From assembly GCF_964340395.1 (NCBI RefSeq), contig NC_135551.1:12707003-12771002 (forward strand): DNA of 64,000 bases, in the 5' to 3' direction. The notes below the pieces were generated by a model. That model made no database searches and was not told the origin of the DNA. It worked only from the letters and a program-made list of their open reading frames with translations. This DNA is from Glandiceps talaboti. Lineage: Eukaryota; Hemichordata; Enteropneusta; Spengelidae. This document shows positions 63,721 to 64,000 of the stretch, piece by piece; positions within the stretch are counted from its first letter, which is position 1, and every line of letters starts with the position of its first letter. The position numbers and the translations under genes were made by a program.

Positions 63721-63722
63721 GA
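63564..63722. repeat. (GAT)n-(GTT)n-(GAT)n microsatellite
   Basis: Two (GAT)n blocks of about 60 bp are separated by (GTT)n and TATAATCATG. The Asp/Val and Ile/Asn homopolymer frames on the two strands are artefacts. Confidence 0.95.
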
Positions 63723-64000
63723 CTTTGAATTAAACAGTTAGGATAGATAAAATATTTTGTCCTAAACGTCAAAGACAGTGGTGCCATTTGCTTTTAAAAC
63801 CCCGTGTCTTTGCAATTGGTTTCCAAATGCATATTTTGAATAATATCAACACCCTCGGAGGAAGTTTTTTTCAGGGGATAACGTTTTCGGCAAAACTTAC
63901 AAATCATCTGAGACATGAAGATGACAAAAAAACTGTACATAGCTGGACTAAAACAGTGATGACTTCGTCCTACAACACTAGTTCTTTAGCAGAAATCTAA

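Overview
The window looks like a piece of an animal nuclear genome, most likely a marine invertebrate. Genes are broken by GT-AG introns, intergenic DNA is AT-rich, microsatellites are very frequent, and LINE, Penelope-like and MITE relics are scattered throughout. The phylum cannot be fixed from sequence alone. The repeat load and the gene families would fit an invertebrate deuterostome, but that is inference.

Layout. 1-10.5 kb: the last exon of an unrecognised gene, a candidate exon with a hydrophobic segment, a Penelope-like fossil, a minisatellite and a decayed L1/Tx1-like LINE. 10.6-24.9 kb: a satellite of about 370 tandem 31-bp units. It is interrupted by two nearly identical 1.35-kb MITEs that share their flanking satellite variants, and it is capped by a third element inserted at the same position in the unit. 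26.0-26.7 kb: three small candidate exons. 29.5-38.0 kb: two neighbouring plus-strand genes for a four-membrane-segment protein of unknown family. They share intron phases and TM layout, and one ends in a poly-aspartate tail encoded by a (GAT)n repeat. 39.3-42.3 kb: a compact PARP-type mono-ADP-ribosyltransferase gene with an H-Y-I-type active site, preceded by five 73-bp repeats that carry copies of a splice-acceptor-like motif. 44.5-61.2 kb: three paralogous claudin/PMP22-superfamily genes (A minus, B plus, C minus), each with three coding exons, phase-1 introns and a 141-nt middle exon. Introns and spacers here hold dispersed repeats, foldback elements and LINE pieces. 61.4-64 kb: microsatellites and no convincing gene.

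The genes do not form an operon or pathway. The main signal is local duplication at every scale: paralogous gene pairs and trios, a duplicated satellite block, an inverted partial exon copy, and nested transposons whose empty sites are visible in the same window. I found no CRISPR array, tRNA or rRNA gene.
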